This document shows, one piece after another, positions 1-8,955 of a stretch of DNA of 40,284 nt. The stretch lies in contig NZ_VSTH01000113.1 in the NCBI RefSeq assembly GCF_008123965.1, positions 1 to 40,284 on the forward strand, read 5' to 3'. The notes beneath the pieces are model-generated. The model saw only the letters and a list, made by a program, of their open reading frames with translations, was not told the origin of the DNA and made no database searches. Origin of the DNA: Bradyrhizobium hipponense (GTDB taxonomy: Bacteria; Pseudomonadota; Alphaproteobacteria; Rhizobiales; Xanthobacteraceae). How positions within the stretch are numbered: position 1 is the stretch's first letter; every line of letters begins with the position of its first letter. The translations under genes were made by a program, and so were the position numbers.

Positions 1-14
1 GCCACCCATAGGAT

Positions 15-105
15 CTGAGGAGCTTGCGAAGCAAGCGTCTCGAAGGATGAAGGCCCGGCTGTTGGCCTCGCCCTTCGAGACGCGCGCGAAGGGCGCGCTC
101 CTCAG
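15..105. repeat. Intergenic inverted-repeat element
   Basis: Two pairs of complementary arms are nested here: CTGAGGAGC at 15-23 pairs with GCTCCTCAG at 97-105, and GCGTCTCGAAGG at 35-46 pairs with CCTTCGAGACGC at 72-83. The arms are joined by GC-rich sequence, so the element could fold into one long hairpin. It resembles a dispersed palindromic repeat common between genes in Bradyrhizobium (from memory, not checked). It ends about 45 bases before the VOC gene. Confidence 0.8.
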
Positions 106-148
106 GGTGAGGGGCTGGCACTGTTGCTGCGCCTGGAGGGGGAAGCAA

Positions 149-526
149 ATGATCGACCACATCTCCGTCGGCGTGAGCGATCTCGGTCGCTCCGCAAACT
201 TCTACGAAGCAACGCTCGCCACCCTCGGGCTCACGCGCCTCGTCATGCGGCCGCGGACGGTCGGGTTCGGCAAGGCCTATCCGGAATTCTGGATCAATCT
301 GCGCGAGGGCATGGCAGCCGTAGCACCGGAGAGCGGCGTGCATATCTGCCTGCGGGCGAAGACGACGGGCGAGGTCGATGCGTTTCATGCCGCAGCGCTT
401 GCGGCAGGAGGCGCATCGGATGGCGCGCCAGGCATCCGCCCGCACGACCGCGTGCGCTATTATGCGGCCTTCGTCGTCGATCCCGACGGCAACCGTATCG
501 AGGCGGTCACGTTTCCGGCAGAGTAG
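149..526 (+). CDS. VOC family (glyoxalase/bleomycin-resistance fold) protein
   Basis: A 125-residue single-domain VOC protein. It opens with MIDHISVGVSDL, the usual first beta-strand with a metal-ligand-type His at residue 4, and closes with VVDPDGNRIEAV, the usual last strand with a Glu ligand. The start at 149 is chosen over an upstream in-frame ATG at 47 because GGAGGGGGAAG lies just before it, homology to the fold begins here, and the upstream stretch lies in a palindromic repeat. Family members bind a divalent metal and act as lyases, isomerases, dioxygenases or drug-binding proteins, and the substrate cannot be read from the sequence. It is tail to tail with the LOG-type gene, 4 bases apart. 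Confidence 0.85.
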   Translation: MIDHISVGVSDLGRSANFYEATLATLGLTRLVMRPRTVGFGKAYPEFWINLREGMAAVAPESGVHICLRAKTTGEVDAFHAAALAAGGASDGAPGIRPHDRVRYYAAFVVDPDGNRIEAVTFPAE

Positions 527-530
527 AGCG

Positions 531-1136
531 TTACAGCCTGCGCGCCACTTCGGGGGCCATTTCCTTCTCGGCTTCGGCGATCTGTGCCGCCGCGGCCTTC
601 AGCTTCGGCAAGATCTCCTCGATCCGATCGGCCTTGAGGATGTCGACCGAAAGACCGGCGCGGATGAACTCGGTCTGGCGCATATGCGACAGCAGCGAGA
701 ACAGCGGCTCCCAGAAATTGTCGATGTTGGCGAGCAGCACTGGCTTGGCGTGACGCCCCAGCTGCTTCCAGGTCAACTGCTCGACCAGTTCCTCCAATGT
801 GCCGACGCCGCCCGGCAGCGCCACGAAGGCATCGGAGCGTTCGAACATCAGCCGCTTGCGCTCGTGCATGTCGGGGGTGACGATCATCTCCTGCACCCGC
901 GTCAGCGCGTTCTCGCGCATCCGCAGGAAGTCGGGGATGATGCCGGTGACGGTGCCGCCGTGATCGAGCACGGAGGTCGCGACCGCGCCCATCAGGCCGA
1001 GCGAACCGCCGCCATAGACCAGGCGGATGTTGCTCTCGGCGAGCGACTTGCCGAACGCCTTGGCGCCTTCGGTGAAGTTGGGATTGGTTCCGGGGCCGGA
1101 GCCGCAATAGACACAGACGGTTTTGATCGTGCTCAT
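531..1136 (-). CDS. LOG family / TIGR00730 Rossmann-fold nucleotide phosphoribohydrolase
   Basis: A 201-residue protein with the N-terminal VCVYCGSGPG strand-loop, YGGGSLGLMG, and the family signature PGGVGTLEE with an upstream ERKRLMF. Together these mark LOG-type (lysine decarboxylase-like fold) proteins. Characterised members hydrolyse cytokinin riboside 5'-monophosphates or AMP to release the free base and ribose 5-phosphate in the cytoplasm. Rhizobia can make cytokinins, but a housekeeping nucleotide role is equally possible. An ATG three codons upstream (1143-1145) is an alternative start, and neither has a convincing ribosome binding site. The gene is divergent from the ABC exporter. 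Confidence 0.88.
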   Translation of the reverse strand: MSTIKTVCVYCGSGPGTNPNFTEGAKAFGKSLAESNIRLVYGGGSLGLMGAVATSVLDHGGTVTGIIPDFLRMRENALTRVQEMIVTPDMHERKRLMFERSDAFVALPGGVGTLEELVEQLTWKQLGRHAKPVLLANIDNFWEPLFSLLSHMRQTEFIRAGLSVDILKADRIEEILPKLKAAAAQIAEAEKEMAPEVARRL

Positions 1137-1275
1137 TGGTGCCATGATGCATTGCAGCGAAGAGGCGTCAAGCCCAATCGGTAATTCGGACCTACCGGAA
1201 ATCTACCGGTAAATGGCGACAAACAATCGAAGATTCGCCATCTGGCGGGGTGCGCTGGCATCCGGAAGTCTCTAT

Positions 1276-3294
1276 ATGACGGGCGAAAATCTTAAAATCG
1301 CAACGCTGCCCGCATCCGGCGGGCCTTCAGGCTTTTTGATGGACCAACCTCAATCGCTCGGCGGCGCCGACGTTCCTGATCCTGCCGGCGGACCGCTGGA
1401 GCGGGCCACCCTGATGGGCACGCTGGCGCATTTGTGGCCCTATATCTGGCCCGGCGACCGTTTCGACCTGAAGATGCGCGTGGTCTGGTCGATGGTGCTG
1501 CTGCTCGCCGCCAAGCTGATCACGCTGACGGTGCCGTTCAGCTTCAAATGGGCGACGGACGCGCTGACAGGCGCCAACACCGCGCCGGTGCAGGCGGACA
1601 ATTGGCAGCTCTGGGTGATCGCGTCGCCGCTGCTTTTGACCGCGAGCTATGGCGCGATGCGAATCGTGATGGCGGTGCTGACGCAATGGCGCGACGGCAT
1701 CTTCGCGCGCGTTGCCATGCACGCGGTGCGCAAGCTTGCCACCATCACCTTCATTCACATGCACGAACTCTCGCTGCGCTTTCACCTCGAGCGCAAGACC
1801 GGCGGCCTGACGCGCGTGCTCGAGCGCGGCCGCGAGGGCATCGAGGTCATCGTGCGCATGGTGATCCTGCAGCTGATCCCGACCATCGTCGAGGTCTCGC
1901 TGCTGCTCGCGGTGCTGCTGTGGCAGTTCGACTGGCGCTACGTGCTCGCGACCCTCATCACGGTCGCCGTCTACATGTACTACACCTACATCGCGACCGA
2001 GTGGCGGATCGGCATCCGCCGCAAGATGAACGATTCCGACACTGAGGCGAACACCAAGGCGATCGACTCGCTGCTCAACTACGAGACCGTCAAATATTTC
2101 AGCGCCGAGGCCCGCGAGGCGCAGCGCTACGACCGATCGGTTGCGCGCTACGAAGAATCGAGCGTCCACGCCTACACGTCACTGGCCGTGCTCAACACCG
2201 GGCAGGCCGTGATCTTCACGCTGGGGCTGACCGCGACCATGCTGATGTGCGCGATCGGCGTGCGCAACGGCACTAATACGGTCGGCGATTTCGTGCTGGT
2301 CAACGCCATGATGATCCAGCTCTACCAGCCCCTGAATTTCATGGGCATGGTCTATCGCGAGATCAAGCAGGCGATCATCGACATCGAGAAGATGTTCAAT
2401 GTTCTCGGCCGCGAAGCCGAGATCAAGGACATGCCCGACGCGCAGCCGCTGGTGGTCACCACAGGCCATCTGCGTTTCGAGGACGTGCGCTTTGCCTATG
2501 AACCCGCGCGGCCGATCCTCAAGGGCATCAGCTTCGAGGTGCCGGCCGGCAAGACGGTCGCGATCGTCGGCCCCTCCGGCGCCGGCAAGTCGACCATCTC
2601 GCGGCTCCTGTTCCGTCTTTACGACATCTCCGGCGGAAGGATTTCGATCGACGGCCAGGACATCCGCGACGTCACGCAGGCCAGCTTGCGCGCCTCCATC
2701 GGCATGGTGCCGCAAGATACCGTGCTGTTCAACGACACCATCCGGTACAACATCCGTTATGGCCGCTGGGACGCCAGCGATGCCGAGGTCGAGCAGGCGG
2801 CACGGCTGGCGCAGATCGATCATTTCATCCGCATGGCTCCAAAGGGCTACGAAACCCAGGTCGGCGAGCGCGGCTTGAAACTGTCCGGCGGCGAGAAGCA
2901 GCGCGTCGCCATCGCGCGCACCGTTCTGAAGGCGCCGCCGATCCTGGTGCTGGACGAGGCCACCTCCGCGCTCGACACCCACACCGAGCACGAGATCCAG
3001 GGCGCGCTCGACCGGGTGGCGAAAAACCGCACCTCGCTGGTGATCGCGCACCGCCTTTCCACCATCGTCGGCGCCGACGAGATCATCGTGCTGGACCAGG
3101 GCCGGATCGCCGAGCGCGGCACCCACGCCGATTTGCTGGCGCAGGGCGGCCTCTATGCCAGCATGTGGAACAGGCAGCGCGAGGCGGAGGCCGCGCGCGA
3201 GAAACTGGCCCGGATGGCCGACAGCAGCGAGGCGCCGAACCGGGAGCCGCCGCCGGTCGACGACGTCCTCACGACGCCCGCGGCCGCGGAGTGA
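1276..3294 (+). CDS. Atm1/HMT1-type ABC exporter, fused permease and ATPase
   Basis: A half-transporter of 672 residues: an N-terminal six-helix ABC exporter domain followed by one nucleotide-binding domain. The latter carries Walker A GPSGAGKST, signature LSGGEKQRVAIAR, Walker B ILVLDEATSALD and switch His in VIAHRLST. The coupling-region stretch NYETVKYFSAEAREAQRYD is characteristic of the Atm1 (ABCB7/HMT1) subfamily, whose members export glutathione-linked persulfide or metal conjugates and support Fe-S protein or heavy-metal homeostasis at the inner membrane. In-frame starts exist at 1213 and 1339. I prefer 1276 because GGAAG sits seven bases upstream and the extra 21 residues from 1213 look non-conserved. 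The gene stands alone, divergent from the LOG gene. Confidence 0.9.
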   Translation: MTGENLKIATLPASGGPSGFLMDQPQSLGGADVPDPAGGPLERATLMGTLAHLWPYIWPGDRFDLKMRVVWSMVLLLAAKLITLTVPFSFKWATDALTGANTAPVQADNWQLWVIASPLLLTASYGAMRIVMAVLTQWRDGIFARVAMHAVRKLATITFIHMHELSLRFHLERKTGGLTRVLERGREGIEVIVRMVILQLIPTIVEVSLLLAVLLWQFDWRYVLATLITVAVYMYYTYIATEWRIGIRRKMNDSDTEANTKAIDSLLNYETVKYFSAEAREAQRYDRSVARYEESSVHAYTSLAVLNTGQAVIFTLGLTATMLMCAIGVRNGTNTVGDFVLVNAMMIQLYQPLNFMGMVYREIKQAIIDIEKMFNVLGREAEIKDMPDAQPLVVTTGHLRFEDVRFAYEPARPILKGISFEVPAGKTVAIVGPSGAGKSTISRLLFRLYDISGGRISIDGQDIRDVTQASLRASIGMVPQDTVLFNDTIRYNIRYGRWDASDAEVEQAARLAQIDHFIRMAPKGYETQVGERGLKLSGGEKQRVAIARTVLKAPPILVLDEATSALDTHTEHEIQGALDRVAKNRTSLVIAHRLSTIVGADEIIVLDQGRIAERGTHADLLAQGGLYASMWNRQREAEAAREKLARMADSSEAPNREPPPVDDVLTTPAAAE

Positions 3295-3378
3295 GCTTGT
3301 CTCCGGTCCCAACTCTGGCCTAAACAACTCCACCGCGCGAGACGACCCGCGCCATCAAACCCTGAGCGGCAGATAGCG

Positions 3379-4077
3379 ATGTCCATTCTCGATTCGATCC
3401 AGCGTCAGATCCCGCCAATCCACAAGGAGGGCTATCCCTTCATCGGCGGCTTTGCGCTGGCTAGCCTTCTCCTGTTCTGGCTGTGGTCGCCGCTCGGCTG
3501 GATCGGCACCGCGCTCACGGTGTGGTGCGCGCTGTTCTTCCGCGACCCTGTCAGGGTGACGCCGGTGCGCGAGGGGCTGGTGGTGTCGCCTGCCGACGGG
3601 CGGGTGTCGATGATCACCATGGCGCTGCCGCCGGCCGAGCTTGGGCTCGGCGACCGGCCGCTGCCGCGCATCTCGGTCTTCATGAGCGTGTTCAACTGCC
3701 ACGTGAACCGCAGCCCGGTAGCGGGCAGGGTGGATCGCATCGCCTACCGGCCTGGTCTCTTTATCAATGCCGAGCTCGACAAGGCGAGCGAGGACAATGA
3801 GCGCAATTCGCTGGTTATCTCGACGCCCACGGCGCGGATCGGCGTGATCCAGATCGCCGGTCTGGTCGCCAAGCGTATCGTCTGCTTCGTCAAGGAAGGG
3901 CAGGCGATCGGCGCCGGCGAGCGGTTCGGCCTGATCCGCTTCGGCTCGCGGCTTGACGTCTACCTGCCGATCGGCACCAAGGCGCTGGTCTCGGAAGGGC
4001 AGACCGCGATCGCCGGCGAGACCATCCTGGCCGATCTTGCCGGTGACGACCCGAGCCGCGCCTACCGCGCCAATTAA
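3379..4077 (+). CDS. psd: Phosphatidylserine decarboxylase proenzyme
   Basis: A 232-residue protein of the short, single-anchor proteobacterial PSD type. A hydrophobic N-terminal hairpin (about residues 20-55) is followed by SPADGRVS, MSVFNCHVNRSPV with a catalytic-region His, and near the C-terminus RFGSRLDVYLP. The Gly-Ser in that last motif is the autocleavage site that creates the pyruvoyl cofactor. The enzyme decarboxylates phosphatidylserine to phosphatidylethanolamine at the inner membrane. It is followed 86 bases downstream by pssA, which makes its substrate, so the two form a phosphatidylethanolamine operon or linked pair. Confidence 0.95.
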   Translation: MSILDSIQRQIPPIHKEGYPFIGGFALASLLLFWLWSPLGWIGTALTVWCALFFRDPVRVTPVREGLVVSPADGRVSMITMALPPAELGLGDRPLPRISVFMSVFNCHVNRSPVAGRVDRIAYRPGLFINAELDKASEDNERNSLVISTPTARIGVIQIAGLVAKRIVCFVKEGQAIGAGERFGLIRFGSRLDVYLPIGTKALVSEGQTAIAGETILADLAGDDPSRAYRAN

Positions 4078-4163
4078 CCATTAAGTCGGTGTAACGTCCT
4101 TTCGCCGCAATGGCGGAGGGGGACGCGGCTTGCTATATCTCGCCGTGAGGTGAAGACGAGCCA

Positions 4164-5045
4164 ATGACGCCCTATGACTTCAAAGATCCCGACGTGCGCC
4201 GCCGGCGGTTCCGCCCGATTCCGGTGCGCATGCTGGTGCCCAACGTCATCACGTTGCTGGCGATTTGCGCCGGGCTGACCTCGATCCGGCTGTCGATCGA
4301 GGGGCGGATGTCGCTCGCGGTCTATGCCATCGTGTTCGCCGCCGCGCTCGACGGCATCGACGGCCGCGTTGCGCGCCTGATCAAGGGCCAGTCGAAATTC
4401 GGGGCCGAGCTCGACAGCCTCGCCGACTTCGTCAATTTTGGCGTTGCGCCCGGCCTGATGCTGTATTTCTGGCAGTTGCACGAGCTCGGCAATGCTGGCT
4501 GGATCGCCGCCATGGTGTTCGCGATCTCCGGCGGTCTGCGGCTGGCGCGCTTCAACGCCACTATGGACGACCCCAACAAGCCGGCCTTCGCCGCCAATTT
4601 CTTCACCGGCGTGCCGGCGCCCGCCGGCGCGATCACGGTGCTGCTGCCGATCTATGTCGCATTCCTCGATCTTGGCCGCTGGCCCGCGGCGCTGACGGCC
4701 GGCTATACGCTGCTGATCGCCTTCCTGATGGTATCGCGCCTGCCGGTGTTCTCCGGCAAGACCAAGCGCATGCGCGTGCCGCCCGAACTGGTGCTGCCGG
4801 CGTTCGTTGCGGTGATCGTCTTCATCGCGATTCTGATCGCCTATCCCTGGCACGTGCTCTCGATCGGCACGGTGCTGTATCTGCTGGGCTTGCCGCTCGG
4901 CTACAAATCCTATCGCGACCAGGCGCGCGCCACGGAAGCTGTCGCGCCTTCGGGAGCCGATGTCGCGGCGCCGCCATCATCTTCGGTCCTGACGGCGAGC
5001 CCGCCGGAGCCGCTGCACGACGACCGGCCCGATCGGCTGCACTGA
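4164..5045 (+). CDS. pssA: CDP-diacylglycerol--serine O-phosphatidyltransferase
   Basis: A 293-residue polytopic membrane protein of the CDP-alcohol phosphatidyltransferase family. The signature D-G-x2-A-R-x8-G-x3-D-x3-D is intact, starting at DGRVAR and ending at ELDSLAD, and is followed by hydrophobic helices. It condenses CDP-diacylglycerol with serine to phosphatidylserine, feeding the adjacent psd. The C-terminal ~40 residues are Ala/Pro/Ser-rich and probably disordered. The 86-base gap from psd contains no obvious hairpin. Confidence 0.94.
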   Translation: MTPYDFKDPDVRRRRFRPIPVRMLVPNVITLLAICAGLTSIRLSIEGRMSLAVYAIVFAAALDGIDGRVARLIKGQSKFGAELDSLADFVNFGVAPGLMLYFWQLHELGNAGWIAAMVFAISGGLRLARFNATMDDPNKPAFAANFFTGVPAPAGAITVLLPIYVAFLDLGRWPAALTAGYTLLIAFLMVSRLPVFSGKTKRMRVPPELVLPAFVAVIVFIAILIAYPWHVLSIGTVLYLLGLPLGYKSYRDQARATEAVAPSGADVAAPPSSSVLTASPPEPLHDDRPDRLH

Positions 5046-5170
5046 GCGGCGACACTCGAGATGTCTGCCATGAGGGCGCGCTGAGTTGGGTCAAAGCCCG
5101 ATCTCGGCTATATCCGCCCTGTGCCGGCGGCATCGCACAAACAGCCGCCGCCAATCTGGGAGAGAACGCC

Positions 5171-5890
5171 GTGACTTATACCGCGACCGGGCCGCTGCCC
5201 GCTGCCGTCCTCGAAGCGCTGGGCCGCTATGACACGCCGACGATCTGCAACGCCATGGAGATCGTGGCGCCCGAGCGCCGGCTGATCGGCTATACCACCA
5301 AGCAGCTGGTCTGCCCGTTCCCCGACCTGCCGCCGATCGTCGGCTATGCCCGCACGGTTGCGATCCGCTCCGTGCTGAAATCCTCGCTTGCACCGGAAGA
5401 GCAGTCCAGGCGCCGCATCGACTATTACGAATATGTCGGCACCGGCCACGGTCCGCGCATCTCGGTGATCCAGGACATCGACGGCCCTGATGTCGGCTAC
5501 GGCGCGTTCTGGGGCGAGGTGCAGAGCAATGTGCACAAGGCGCTCGGCTGCCTCGGCGTCATCACCGACGGCTCGATCCGCGACATCCCGCAATGGGCCC
5601 CGGGCTTCCAGGCGCTCGCCGGCTCGATCGGCCCGTCGCATGCCTGGGTGCATGCCGAGAGCTTCGGCGGCGAGGTGCGCGTCGCCGGCATGAGCGTGAA
5701 GTCCGACGATCTCATCCACGCCGACCAGCACGGCGCCATCGTGATCCCGCTCGACGTTGCTGCAAAACTTCCCGAGGCGGCCGAGCTGTGTGGCCGCCGC
5801 GAGACGCCGATCCTGGAGATCGCCCGCAGCCCCGACTTCTCGCTGGAGAAGCTGAAGGCTGCGCTGAAGCGCTCGGCGGAGATCCACTGA
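5171..5890 (+). CDS. RraA / 4-hydroxy-4-methyl-2-oxoglutarate aldolase-like protein
   Basis: A 239-residue RraA-fold protein. Recognisable elements are YDTPTICNAME near the N-terminus, GVITDGSIRD (the G-x-x-x-D-G-x-x-R-D metal/substrate loop) and DDLIHADQHGAIVIP near the end. The family includes class II HMG/CHA aldolases with oxaloacetate decarboxylase activity, and E. coli RraA, which inhibits RNase E. The retained DGSIRD loop favours an enzyme. The GTG start is chosen because GGGAGAG precedes it at good spacing. The frame stays open far upstream, but that stretch overlaps pssA and is not coding. The gene probably has its own promoter, as 125 bases separate it from pssA. Confidence 0.85.
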   Translation: MTYTATGPLPAAVLEALGRYDTPTICNAMEIVAPERRLIGYTTKQLVCPFPDLPPIVGYARTVAIRSVLKSSLAPEEQSRRRIDYYEYVGTGHGPRISVIQDIDGPDVGYGAFWGEVQSNVHKALGCLGVITDGSIRDIPQWAPGFQALAGSIGPSHAWVHAESFGGEVRVAGMSVKSDDLIHADQHGAIVIPLDVAAKLPEAAELCGRRETPILEIARSPDFSLEKLKAALKRSAEIH

Positions 5891-5908
5891 CGGCGCGACC
5901 GGGACGAT

Positions 5909-6250
5909 CTACGGCCGCGACGCCGGCGATGGGCTGCCCTGTTCCGACAAGTACAGGGCGGCTTGATCCGGCTCGCCGAACATTGCCGCAGCGCATCCGA
6001 TCAAGGCGAAGCCGCCGGCAAGATCCCACAGCGTGATGCGTTCGGCATTGTCGGGGACCTGAAGCAGGCGCGCTGCGATCACGGCAAAGGCGGCCTCGAC
6101 AAAAAGCAGGATGCTGAACGCCGGCAGGACGAGCTCCGGTTCAAGCAGGTGCAGCGCCAGCACCGCGGGAAGCGCGGTGAGGAGACTGAACAGTGTCACC
6201 ATTGCGATGGCTCCGCCATGAGCATGCCGTAGGGTTATAGAATACTGCAT
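5909..6250 (-). CDS. Small hypothetical membrane protein
   Basis: A 113-residue protein with an N-terminal hydrophilic stretch (MQYSITLRHAHGG) and three hydrophobic segments at about residues 15-33, 40-60 and 75-92, then a polar tail. No family is recognised. The ATG at 6250 is preceded by GAGGGA on the minus strand. The frame extends upstream to 6388, but that extension is Arg/Ser-rich and overlaps the divergent SDR gene. It is tail to tail with the RraA-like gene, 18 bases apart. GC at third positions is in keeping with neighbouring genes, which supports real coding. Confidence 0.65.
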   Translation of the reverse strand: MQYSITLRHAHGGAIAMVTLFSLLTALPAVLALHLLEPELVLPAFSILLFVEAAFAVIAARLLQVPDNAERITLWDLAGGFALIGCAAAMFGEPDQAALYLSEQGSPSPASRP

Positions 6251-6297
6251 GATCCCTCGTCGCGGATGTGGCGCAGGGCCGCAGCGGGAGGCGCACA

Positions 6298-7122
6298 ATG
6301 AAGATGCAAGACAAGACCGTCCTGATAACCGGCTCGACCGACGGCGTCGGCCGCTACGTCGCTCGCCGGCTGGCGGAAGAGGGTGCAAGGGTTCTGATCC
6401 ATGGACGCGACGCCGCGCGCGCGAAGACGCTGATCGACGAAATCGCGAAGGCCGGCCACGCCGCTCCTGCCTTCTATCAAGCCGACCTGTCGTCGATCTC
6501 AGGCACGCGCGCGCTCGCCGCGGCCGTGATCCGCGATCACCGGCGTCTCGATGTCTTCGTCAGCAATGCGGGCATCGGTTCGCAAAATGACGGTCCGCAG
6601 CGGCAGGTCAGCGGCGATGGTCATGAGCTGCGCTTTGCCGTGAACTATCTCTCGGGCTTCCTGCTCGCCCATCTGTTGCTGCCTTTGCTGCAAACCGCGG
6701 CGCCGTCGCGCATCGTCAACGTCGCCTCGCTCGGCCAGCATCCGATCGATTTCGATGATGTCATGATCACGAAGGGCTACAGCGGCTCGCGCGCCTATGC
6801 GCAGAGCAAGCTCGCGCAGATCATGTTCACGATCGACCTTGCTGGAGAGCTCAGAGACACCGGCATCACCGTGAACGCGCTGCACCCGGCAACTTACATG
6901 AACACCACGATGGTCCGTGCCGGCGGCATCGCGCCGATCTCGACGGTGGAGCAGGGCGGCGCGGCGATCCTGCACCTGGTCCAGGGCGACGACGTCGCTG
7001 GCAAGAGCGGTCTGTTCTTCAACGGCATGAACGAGGCGCGCGCCAATCCGCAGGCCTATGACGCCGATGCACGCAGGCGCCTGCGCACGCTCAGCCTGGA
7101 TCTGACGGGCCTGTCGGCCTAG
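6298..7122 (+). CDS. Short-chain dehydrogenase/reductase (SDR) oxidoreductase
   Basis: A 274-residue classical-type SDR. The cofactor loop TGSTDGVGR lies near residue 12 and the structural motif NAGIG follows. The region VNVASLG supplies the catalytic Ser and YAQSK the Tyr/Lys pair. The enzyme should oxidise or reduce an alcohol/carbonyl with NAD(P)H in the cytoplasm. The sequence VNVASLGQHPIDFDD is reminiscent of retinol dehydrogenase/WW-domain oxidoreductase-like SDRs, but the substrate is unknown. The start at 6298 has GGGAGG upstream; an earlier in-frame ATG at 6268 has none. It is divergent from the small membrane-protein gene. Confidence 0.88.
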   Translation: MKMQDKTVLITGSTDGVGRYVARRLAEEGARVLIHGRDAARAKTLIDEIAKAGHAAPAFYQADLSSISGTRALAAAVIRDHRRLDVFVSNAGIGSQNDGPQRQVSGDGHELRFAVNYLSGFLLAHLLLPLLQTAAPSRIVNVASLGQHPIDFDDVMITKGYSGSRAYAQSKLAQIMFTIDLAGELRDTGITVNALHPATYMNTTMVRAGGIAPISTVEQGGAAILHLVQGDDVAGKSGLFFNGMNEARANPQAYDADARRRLRTLSLDLTGLSA

Positions 7123-7326
7123 CGCGGCTCCATCATGGTTAGCAAAGCGTTGAGATTGCTGACGGCGGCCGGAAAGGACGGCGCACGCGTTGCGTTCGTC
7201 CCACGCTGTTCCGACTTAACCTTTACGCGTCTTTAATCGCGGCCCACTAGGGTTTTCGATGCGGTTCGGGGTTGGACTGCGCCATCGGCCAGGACGGCCG
7301 TTGTTGCGTTCGCGTTGGAGTCTCCC

Positions 7327-8100
7327 ATGGATATCATGACGAGCGTCGGCCTCGTGGTGGGCATTATCGTCATTGCGACGATGATGCTGCTGGGCGGCGA
7401 TCTTCACATGTTTATCTCCGAACATGCCATGATCATCATCTTCGGCGGCTCGACCGCAGCGACCATGATCCGCTTTCCGCTCTCGACGCTGATACATGGC
7501 CTGCCGCTCGGCGCCAAATTTGCCTTCACGATGAGCCGCCTGTCGGCGCACGATCTTGTCGACGAACTCGCCCGCATCGCCGAGATCGCCCGCAAGCAGG
7601 GCCCGGTGGGCCTGGAGAAGGTCGAAACCGACGAGCCGTTCCTGGCCAAGGGCATCCGCTTCGTCGCCGACGGCTACGACCTCGATTTCATCCGCGACAA
7701 TCTCGAGCGCGACCGCGACAACTTCCTCATGCACCTGGATGAGGGCAGCAAGATCTACCGCGCCATCGGCGACTGCGCCCCGGCCTTCGGCATGGTCGGC
7801 ACGCTGATCGGCATGGTGCAGATGTTCGCCAACATGACCGATCCCTCCAAGCTCGGTCCATTCATGGCCACCGCGCTGCTCGCGACGCTGTACGGCGCGC
7901 TGGTCGCGAACTTGTTCTGCATACCGATCGCCGACAAGCTGCACGGCAAGCTCCTTGACGAAGAGACCAACCGCACGCTGATCATCGACGGCATCCTGAT
8001 GATCCGCGACTCCAAGAGCCCGACGCTGGTGCGCGAAATGCTGCTGGCCTATCTGCCCGAGAAGCACCGCCACGCCGAAGGCGAGCCGGTTCCGGCGTAG
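7327..8100 (+). CDS. motA: MotA/PomA-type stator ion-channel protein
   Basis: A 257-residue inner-membrane protein with four hydrophobic segments (about residues 3-22, 29-50, 145-170 and 180-205). The third and fourth carry FGMVGTLIGMVQMFANM and MATALLATLYGALVAN, the conserved proton/sodium channel-lining segments of MotA/PomA. Charged residues in the cytoplasmic loop contact the rotor in characterised stators. The short periplasmic loops and IPIADKL after helix 4 look more like PomA/MotP than E. coli MotA. GGAG lies six bases before the ATG. The partner motB-type gene starts 23 bases after its stop, so they form a stator operon. No other flagellar gene is in the window. Confidence 0.88.
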   Translation: MDIMTSVGLVVGIIVIATMMLLGGDLHMFISEHAMIIIFGGSTAATMIRFPLSTLIHGLPLGAKFAFTMSRLSAHDLVDELARIAEIARKQGPVGLEKVETDEPFLAKGIRFVADGYDLDFIRDNLERDRDNFLMHLDEGSKIYRAIGDCAPAFGMVGTLIGMVQMFANMTDPSKLGPFMATALLATLYGALVANLFCIPIADKLHGKLLDEETNRTLIIDGILMIRDSKSPTLVREMLLAYLPEKHRHAEGEPVPA

Positions 8101-8123
8101 CTCCGGACGCCGGGGTCTGACCA

Positions 8124-8954
8124 ATGGCCAAGAAGAAGCGTGGCGATTCACACGGAGGCGGGCACGGCTGGTTCGTGACGTTTGCCGATCTGATGGGCCT
8201 GATGATGAGCTTCTTCGTGATGCTCGTCGCGTTCTCCACCCAGGATGCCAACAAGCTGAAGGTTGTCGCAGGCTCGATGCGCGATGCTTTCGGCGTGCAG
8301 ACCGAGGCGCGCTACGCGGGCATCGTCGAGTCCGACGGTCTGCCGACCCGGCCGCGGCTGAAAAACGTCGATCACATCCAGCCCGAAGACGCCTCCAACA
8401 CGCCGACGCCGGACCAGGAGGATCGCGACCGCACCTCGGGTGCGAAGATCAAGGTCGACCGCAACTTCGCGCTGGCCGCCGCCTCGCTGCGCCAGGCCTT
8501 GCAGGACATGCCTGAACTGACGGAGATGTCCAAGCACATCATGTTCGAGGAGACCAAGCAGGGCCTCAACCTCGAGATCGTCGACCAGGACGGCCGCTCG
8601 ATGTTTGCCGACGGCTCAAAGGTGCCCTACGACCGCACCCGCCGCCTGATCGAGAAGCTCGCGATTCCGCTCAAGGCGACGCCGCTGCGCGTCTCCATTG
8701 CCGGCCACACCGCGGCCGGTTTCGTACCGGCCCGCGGCGACTACGGCGCCTTCGACCTGTCGGCCGATCGTGCCAATGCCGTGCGCCAGATCCTCGAGCG
8801 CGAAGGCCTGCCGCCGTCGCACATCTTCGCTGTCACCGGCAAGTCGGATACGCAGCCGCTGTTTCCGGACGATCCTTCGCTCGCGGCCAACCGGCGGGTG
8901 ACCATCACGCTGATGCGCGAGGATCCGCCGCTGCCGCCGAATTTGAAGCCCTAG
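8124..8954 (+). CDS. motB: MotB-type stator protein with OmpA/peptidoglycan-binding domain
   Basis: A 276-residue protein with one N-terminal membrane helix, reading FVTFADLMGLMMSFFVMLVAFS. The Asp in FADLM matches the ion-carrying Asp of MotB/PomB. A long periplasmic linker (about residues 60-125) precedes an OmpA-like domain, where SIAGHTA, DLSADRANAVRQIL and NRRVTITLM mark the peptidoglycan-anchoring fold. It pairs with the preceding MotA-type subunit to anchor the stator and conduct ions. A non-flagellar stator (gliding, uptake or defence types) cannot be ruled out from sequence alone, but nothing nearby supports one. Confidence 0.87.
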   Translation: MAKKKRGDSHGGGHGWFVTFADLMGLMMSFFVMLVAFSTQDANKLKVVAGSMRDAFGVQTEARYAGIVESDGLPTRPRLKNVDHIQPEDASNTPTPDQEDRDRTSGAKIKVDRNFALAAASLRQALQDMPELTEMSKHIMFEETKQGLNLEIVDQDGRSMFADGSKVPYDRTRRLIEKLAIPLKATPLRVSIAGHTAAGFVPARGDYGAFDLSADRANAVRQILEREGLPPSHIFAVTGKSDTQPLFPDDPSLAANRRVTITLMREDPPLPPNLKP

Positions 8955-8955
8955 G

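Noticed and set aside
4265..5170. Upstream extension of the RraA-like frame through pssA
   Set aside because: The frame is open by chance across pssA; RraA homology and a good ribosome binding site begin at the GTG at 5171.
7327..8954. Zorya defence system (ZorA/ZorB)
   Set aside because: No ZorC, ZorD or ZorE-like gene follows, and the MotA-type protein lacks the long ZorA cytoplasmic tail.
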